Shown: positions 56,820-61,714 of the stretch, one piece after another | Position numbering within the stretch: the first letter of the stretch is position 1 | Layout of the letters: every line of letters starts with the position of its first letter | Made by a program: the position numbers and the translations under genes | The notes under the pieces: generated by a model | Told to the model about the DNA's origin: nothing | Database searches by the model: none | What the model saw: the letters and a program-made list of their open reading frames with translations, nothing else | From: Scenedesmus sp. ARA3 | Taxonomy: Eukaryota; Chlorophyta; Chlorophyceae; Sphaeropleales; Scenedesmaceae | Reading direction: 5' to 3' | Length of the DNA: 61,714 bases | Assembly (NCBI GenBank): GCA_004335835.1 | Contig: RWJK01000621.1 | Location: 1-61,714 of the forward strand

Positions 56820-57000
56820 GGAGCTTCAGCAGCACCAGCAGCAGACGACGGCTTGCAGGAGGTTGGCGGCAAGAACAGGCAAAAAGCCTGAGCAGCAGCA
56901 TCAGCAGCCTGGTTTGGGGGAGCTTCAGCAGCAGCAGCAGCAGCAGCAGACGGCTTGCAGCAGGTCTGCGGCAAGCAGAAAGCCTGAGCAGCGGCAGCAG
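56820..57000 (+). repeat. Two copies of the coiled-coil C-terminal coding end with stop
   Basis: After the stop at 56702-56704 the terminal segment recurs twice: one copy reads DGLQEVGGKNRQKA then TGA near 56892, another reads DGLQQVCGKQKA then TGA near 56988, both mixed with CAG runs and a GGTTTGGGGGAGCTTCAGCA word that is itself duplicated. Confidence 0.88.
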
Positions 57001-57661
57001 CGGCGTGTTTTGGCAGGAGCCTGGAGCAGCAGCAGCAGGCTCTGATGGCGGCATGGCAGCGTGTGCAGCTTGGCATGCAGACGCAGTTGCATTGACAGGG
57101 TGGTCAAGGGTGTAGACAAGCATTGTCTTGGGCAGCAGTGAACATGCAGCATGGCTGTTTGTCTGGTGCGGTTTTGAGCTGGTGACGTCACCCTGCACAC
57201 TCAGCATGCCGAGTCTTAGCTGCTGCTTTTGGACTTGCTTTGTTTGGGGGCAAGCTCAGGTCATGGGTGTTGAGTTTGCCCAGCATCTGCAGTGCATTTC
57301 TGGCACAGGTACCACAGGGGTTGGTGGATGCCAGTAGATAGCTCTTCTTGCCACCTTGGGGGTGCTTTTTTGCGTGATCCTTGTTGTCGTGGCATTGCAT
57401 TGCAACTTGAGGAGGCCCGGTGATGCGTATAATCCTTTCTATTGCTTTTGCAATGGTTCCTGCAACCCTTTCTCACTATGATGCAGTACTGTACAGCTGA
57501 TTCGGTCGGTACACTCCAAAAAACCTAACGCTGTCACCCATCAACTGTGGCAATGGACTGCTGTGTAGGTAATCGCAAACACCAAGCATTCGTAACCGGC
57601 TGCCAAAAGCGAGACACGAACTCCGCCCGAACGATGCAAAAGTTGCAAGCAAACGAGACAC
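57001..57661. other. Intergenic region
   Basis: 3' flank of the coiled-coil gene and upstream region of the METTL26-like gene. I see no gene, TGTAA signal or repeat beyond the copies above. Confidence 0.45.
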
Positions 57662-59270
57662 ATGCTGCCCGCCTTTTCTAGCTCTACCAGAGTGTATGCT
57701 GCCAGTAGATCAAGCACAACAGTGAAAAAAATCGCAAGGCTACACGGAACAGCTGTATCGCAGCTCAGCACCACAGTGATGTCTGCTACAGGTGGGGAAG
57801 CAGTAGCACCAGGTACCAGCCCAATCAGCACCTTGGTGTCAAGGTGTATGCAGGTGCTTGAGTAACAATCCAATACTTTAATACTTGCACTGTGAGTTGC
57901 CTCCATCTCCTGCTGTCCTGCTTGCAATGGGGTGCTGGTGCTGCTGCTGCTGCTGCTGCTGCTGCTGTGCCGCACTTTACAGGCTACAGTTGGGACAAGT
58001 ATCAGGGGCAGGACAGGGTTGTTTCACCATCAGCAGGTGAGTTCACGGTATCTACTGACACAATCATCAACAATGCAAGCACCTGCCTCAACTTGGACTT
58101 CTGTGCATTCACAATGCGCCTGGTGTTGCAGCAAACAGCTGTATGTGCACCATGTCGATGAGTTGATCTGCAACTCTGCAGAAGCAAAGTTCTGCTGGAG
58201 GGAATGCCCTGTCCGCACCCCACACTCCAACACCATGCCGCTCACAGCGCACTGCATCTGCCTTCTGTTGAGTGTGTCACATGCTGTTGTTTGGCTGCAT
58301 GATATCGCAGAGCGGAACAAGCAGCCAATCCTTGAGGAGCTCCAAAAGCACTTGCCCACCTCTGGACTCGTACTAGAGGTAGCCTCGGGAACAGGCCAGC
58401 ACATAACACACTTCGCAGCAGCACTCAGCAGCAGCGGCAGCAGCAGCAGCGAGCTGCACTGGCAGCCAAGTGATGTCACAAGCGAGCTGTTTGGCAGTAT
58501 CAGCGCATATGTAGCAGATGCACAGCTGAAGAATGTGCGGCCGCCGCTGCTGCTGGATGCATCGCTGCCGGTGGGGCAGTGGCCAGTGCAGGAGCCATGT
58601 GCTGCAGTGATGGCGGCGAACGTGACACACATATCGCCATGGTGAGCAATCAGCTGAGCTGCATATCGGTGCAACCATGTTGTTTTCAGAGTGATTGCAT
58701 TGGTGTGCAAGCATTCGAGCAAAGTGCGCGACAAATTAGGTAGCCGCGTAGGACAATGTTGTGTACGCTTGCAGTGCAGCAGCACGCAGGCATTGCTCGA
58801 CCAGGCTGTGTGTTGGTGTGCAAGCAGTAGCTGTGCTGCCAGCACACCAGTGGTGCTGTCAGAGCGGCGACCACACTCTGAGACCACATTGTTTGTAATA
58901 GTGAAACTTGATCTGGCAACATAGCAGGGGATGCACTTTGGACGCTGTACAGGCTGCCGCAGGTCTCAGCTCAAATGCACTCGCATTGCCGCTTGCCTGT
59001 AGGCGCGTCACGCAGGGGCTAGTGGCTGGCGCAGGCGCTCTGCTGCAGCCGGGCGGCCTGCTGTTTATCTACGGCCCTTTCAAGATGGACGGTGCCTTCA
59101 CCAGTGACAGCAACCGGCAGTTCCACGAGAGCCTGAATGCCTCAAACCCCGAGTGGGGGTACAGGGATGCTGCTGACGTGTCAAAGGAGGCGGCAGCAGC
59201 GGGGCTGGCGCTGCAGCAGTGCGTGGCGATGCCTGCCAACAACTTTGCGCTGGTGTTCCGGAAGAGCTAG
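57662..59270 (+). CDS. METTL26/DUF938-family SAM-dependent methyltransferase
   Basis: Class I methyltransferase-like protein; the substrate of this family is unknown. Exons 57662-57791, 57983-58036, 58311-58641 and 59003-59270 join in phase (260 residues). The N-terminal 43 residues, MLPAFSSSTRVYAASRSSTT onward, are basic and Ser-rich and suggest organelle import. The family core follows: ERNKQPILEELQKHLP, the SAM-binding loop VLEVASGTGQHITHFAAAL, NVRPPLLLDASLPVGQW, MAANVTHISPW, then GAGALLQPGGLLFIYGPFKM, NPEWGYRDAADV and a final MPANNFALVFRKS matching the family end. A short Ser run sits between strand and helix at 58420-58455. A decayed copy of the last coding bases follows the stop. Confidence 0.92.
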
Positions 59271-59363
59271 GGCGGGTGTGCAGCTACAATGGTGTTCTAC
59301 GGTTCGCTTTCCAGTTGTCCCGTCGCAGACCATTCATTTGCCTTGTTGTGGCTCAGACTGGGG

Positions 59364-59458
59364 CTGGCGCTGCAACAGTTGCGTGGCAATGCCTGCCAAA
59401 GACTGTTGTTGCGCAAGTTGCGCTCGCCGAGTCCGGTACAGTGTACCAGAAGAGCTAG
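59364..59458 (+). repeat. Copy of the METTL26-like C-terminal coding end with stop
   Basis: The segment for GLALQQCVAMPAN and the RKS stop and following GGGCGGG-like bases recur about 180 bp downstream; an internal stretch is expanded and the frame is broken. Confidence 0.85.
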
Positions 59459-59524
59459 GGCCGGGCGTGGCAATATACCTATATTGTCACACGGCTACTG
59501 CGATTTTTGATTCGATAGTATGAT

Positions 59525-59665
59525 AATGATCTCCCCTCGTAGGGGGATGGCAGGAGTCCCGGTGCATGACCGAGGTTTTGTGTGTCACTGCTTTCTTCCC
59601 TCCGTTAATTCCGCCCTCTGAGAAGACGGCGTAGACACTTTCAACTTTCAACTTTGAATGATCTC
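59525..59665 (-). mobile_element. Candidate short retroposon
   Basis: A 9-bp direct repeat AATGATCTC at 59525-59533 and 59657-59665 flanks 123 bp. The segment includes a CCCCTCGTAGGGGG hairpin at one end and a (CAACTTT)n run at the other. Beyond the left repeat the + strand has TATGATAATGAT, i.e. an (ATC/ATT)-type tail on the minus strand. It resembles the insertion at 31599-31784 in layout, not in sequence. Confidence 0.3.
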
Positions 59666-60364
59666 TTGATGCATGGACTGTGCTGCTGATGGCTGATTGA
59701 CATTTCACAATCCACTGCCGCCGGATATCGCCATCGTGTGCTGCAGCAGCTTGTGTAGACAGAACGCGTTACAATTTGTAACACAGACCACCACCGAGGC
59801 TACACCTGGCTGAGCCGAATTGCTCAACAGCTGGCTTGCCAGCCATCATCATCACATTTTTTCACATTTTTTCACATTTTGGAAGTTACAAGAGTAACCT
59901 TGCCCGTTGGGGAGCCAATGACAGGCTCATTGGGCACAGAAAAAGCAACCTTGACTGGTCCTTTGAAAGGAAAGACACTACCAAATCTCATCGTGAAAAT
60001 CGTCGCACATAAGATCATCATAGGGACGCAATGTCTGCAGACAGCTGCCTGCAGAACCGAAGTAACTGCACAGCTTATTGTGCCGCTTGAAGCACAGCAA
60101 TGCATCCATGCCCAGTCCTCACACGAAATTCAATGGGAGGTGCTAAGCGGCAACTGATGCTGACTTACAACAGCGCGAGTAAGACGTGCGTCTGCACCTT
60201 GCGTCATCCAGCATGCATCACCCACACAGTTCACATACACGCTGATACCACGGCAACTCAGCTTGCTGCAACTCACAGCCTTCAACTAGGAAGTGCACCA
60301 CAAACACCAGGCTCATGCATGTGCAGAGTAACCACCAACATCCCCCCACCCAATGACAACCCCC
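59666..60364. other. Intergenic region
   Basis: A triplicated TTTTTTCACA unit lies at about 59855-59880. A TGTAA at 59776-59780 could serve the METTL26-like gene. ORF 59879-60157 (+) has no recognised motif. Confidence 0.4.
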
Positions 60365-61098
60365 TCACAGCTTGCCTTGCGGCTGCTGCTGCTGCTGCTG
60401 CTGCTGCAGCTGCTGCTGCTGCTGTGGCGGCTGCGCCTGGCTCAGCGCCTGCGTGCCTGGCGGCGGCTGCAGCTCACCCTGCTGCTGCTGCTGCTGCTGC
60501 TGTTGCTGGACTGCCCCTCCAGACGCCATGCTGAACTCCTCTTGCTGCTTGCCATTTGCTGCTTTGTCTGCTTCAGGTTGTGGCAGTGATGAGTCGTGGC
60601 TGACGGGCATGCTGCAGGCCTGTGCATGCTGCACCTCTGATATGTCTCAAGCCCTCTTACAGCTTGCCTTGCGGCTGCCGCCGCTGCTGCTGCCGTTGCG
60701 CCTGGCTCAGCACCTGCGTGCCCGGCGGCGGCTGCAGCTCACCCTGCTGCTGCTGCTGCTGCTGGCCTGCGCCGCCGGACGCCATGCTGAATTCTTCTTG
60801 CTGTTTTCCATCTGCTGCGTCATCTCCCTCAGGGTATGGCAGCGATGAATCGTTGCTGATGGGCATGCTGCTGGCCTGTGCATGCTGCTCCGCTGATATG
60901 CCTCAAGCCCTCTCATAGCTTGCCTTGCGGCTGCCGCTGCTGCTGCTGCTGCTGCTGCTGGCCTGCGCCGCCAGACGCCATGCTGAACTCCTCCTGCTGC
61001 TTTCCATTTGCTGCTTCACCTCCCTCAGGGTGTGGCAGCGATGAGTCGTGGCTGATAGGCATGCTGCAGGCCTGTGCATGCTGCTCCTCATATACGCC
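60365..61098 (-). repeat. Three further copies of the terminal exon of the acid phosphatase gene
   Basis: Beyond the first stop (61099-61101) the minus strand repeats the last exon segment three more times. Each copy contains HDSSLP, a PEGD- or PEAD-like stretch, EEFSMASGGA (or its shifted equivalent), a poly-Q run, GELQPPPGTQALSQAQ (or its equivalent) and a PQGKL-stop or close relative; stops lie at 60657 and 60365 for two of them, and one copy is frameshifted. Repeat starts are spaced about 187, 257 and 292 bp. Confidence 0.93.
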
Positions 61099-61714
61099 TC
61101 ACAGCTTGCCTTGCGGCTGTCGGTGCTGCTGCTGCTGCCGCTGCGACTGACTCAGCGCCTGCATGCCCGGCGGCGGCTGCAGCTCACCCTGCTGCTGCTG
61201 CTGCTGCTGCTGGCCTGCCCCTCCAGATGCCATGCTGAACTCCTCTTGCGGTTTGCCATTTGCTGCTTCGTCTCCTTCAGGGTGTGGCAGCGATGAGTCA
61301 TGGCTGATGGGCATGCTGCAGGCCTGTGCGTGCTGCTCCTCTGATAAGATGAAGGGAGCAAGCACTTCATGCTTGAAGGTGCCTAGCTCTAGCAGGGTGG
61401 GGTTGGCTGCACAGCAGGGGAGAAGCAGCAGAAGATGCGGCAGCAGAAATCAACGGCATGCACAGCTGGCAGCGATGCAGCAGCATGTCACAGACTGCTG
61501 CTTACAGCAGACACATGCAGGCACGCAAAACACAGATCGCAGCGCAGGCACAACTCAATAGCACGCATCGCTATGCACCACACACATCCAGCCATTAGCT
61601 ACAGGAGTGACCCTTCATTAACGAGGCATCCACAACCCAAGCAACTTAGGATGCTCACCTTCTGCCGCCCCTGGCAGCTGCAGCGGCTGCTTGTTGTAGA
61701 GCACCCGCACCACA
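61099..61714 (-). CDS. Histidine acid phosphatase-like protein, C-terminal part
   Basis: The gene continues beyond the right edge. In coding direction, a partial exon 61714-61659 reads VRVLYNKQPLQLPGAAE, matching the C-terminal strand of branch-2 histidine phosphatases (VxVLYN..PLxLPG). The final exon 61406-61099 joins in phase and continues NPTLLELGTFKHEVLAPFIL and SEEQHAQACS, as in the segment following the conserved strand of these enzymes. A poly-Q tail ends PQGKL. The catalytic RHG motif is not in the window, so function rests on the C-terminal match only. The last exon exists in four tandem versions, each with its own stop. Confidence 0.7.

Noticed and set aside
56281..57207. 308-residue Leu-rich ORF (-)
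   Set aside because: Antisense shadow of the coiled-coil gene's last exon and its CAG-rich copies.
1..61714. CRISPR array, prokaryotic operons, riboswitches or integrated virus
   Set aside because: Direct repeats here are coding-derived or triplet repeats with no unique spacers; genes are spliced and monocistronic; no viral hallmark gene seen.

Overview
The window is nuclear DNA of a green alga (core chlorophyte, probably a Scenedesmus/Monoraphidium-type sphaeroplealean; the clade is inference). The evidence is dense spliced genes with GT-AG introns, RWP-RK and DWARF27 genes, TGTAA motifs after several stop codons (the chlorophyte poly(A) signal), TTTAGGG-type telomeric fragments, and extreme CAG/CTG triplet richness. 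No prokaryotic, organellar, viral or CRISPR features were seen. The exon structures below were built by hand; for most genes every junction keeps reading phase.

Layout. 1-7653 (+): M1 aminopeptidase, 5' end outside the window. 8322-11453 (+): ROG1/DUF676-type serine esterase. 12961-18083 (+): RWP-RK transcription factor. 18084-22710: T/G-rich stretch with no recognisable gene. 22711-24658 (+): secreted Sushi/CCP-like protein, then copies of its last exon and a 25-bp minisatellite (25339-25760). 26377-29580 (+): Nudix-domain protein with an irregular Nudix box. 29700-30563: possible unidentified (+) gene. 30984-31466 (-): intronless MaoC-type hydratase. 31599-31784: a SINE-like retroposon with 13-bp target-site duplications. 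32787-33635 (-): small unknown protein, divergent from 33950-36742 (+), a P-loop kinase-like protein. 37835-39872 (-): F-box-like protein, divergent from 40266-43150 (+), EMG1/NEP1. 44340-45746 (+): basic/acidic, probably chromatin-associated protein. 46696-49649 (-): DWARF27-type carotenoid isomerase, divergent from 49971-56704 (+), a large coiled-coil protein. 57662-59270 (+): METTL26/DUF938 methyltransferase. 61099-61714 (-): C-terminal part of a histidine acid phosphatase.

The genes do not form one pathway. The striking signal is genomic. Almost every spliced gene carries extra, decayed tandem copies of exon edges (an exon start with its acceptor, an exon end with its donor, or a final exon with its stop codon), lying in the neighbouring intron or 3' flank. 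I call these exon echoes. They range from an identical 132-bp repeat (50881-51144) to barely recognisable relics. Two further regularities go with them. (CTG)n tracts sit directly upstream of 3' splice sites in the sense strand, while (CAG)n runs fill exons (poly-Q/A/S), so triplet orientation predicts gene strand. At one echo pair (38635-38720) telomere-like DNA is inserted between two identical 21-bp copies, which points to repair of staggered double-strand breaks as a source of the duplications.
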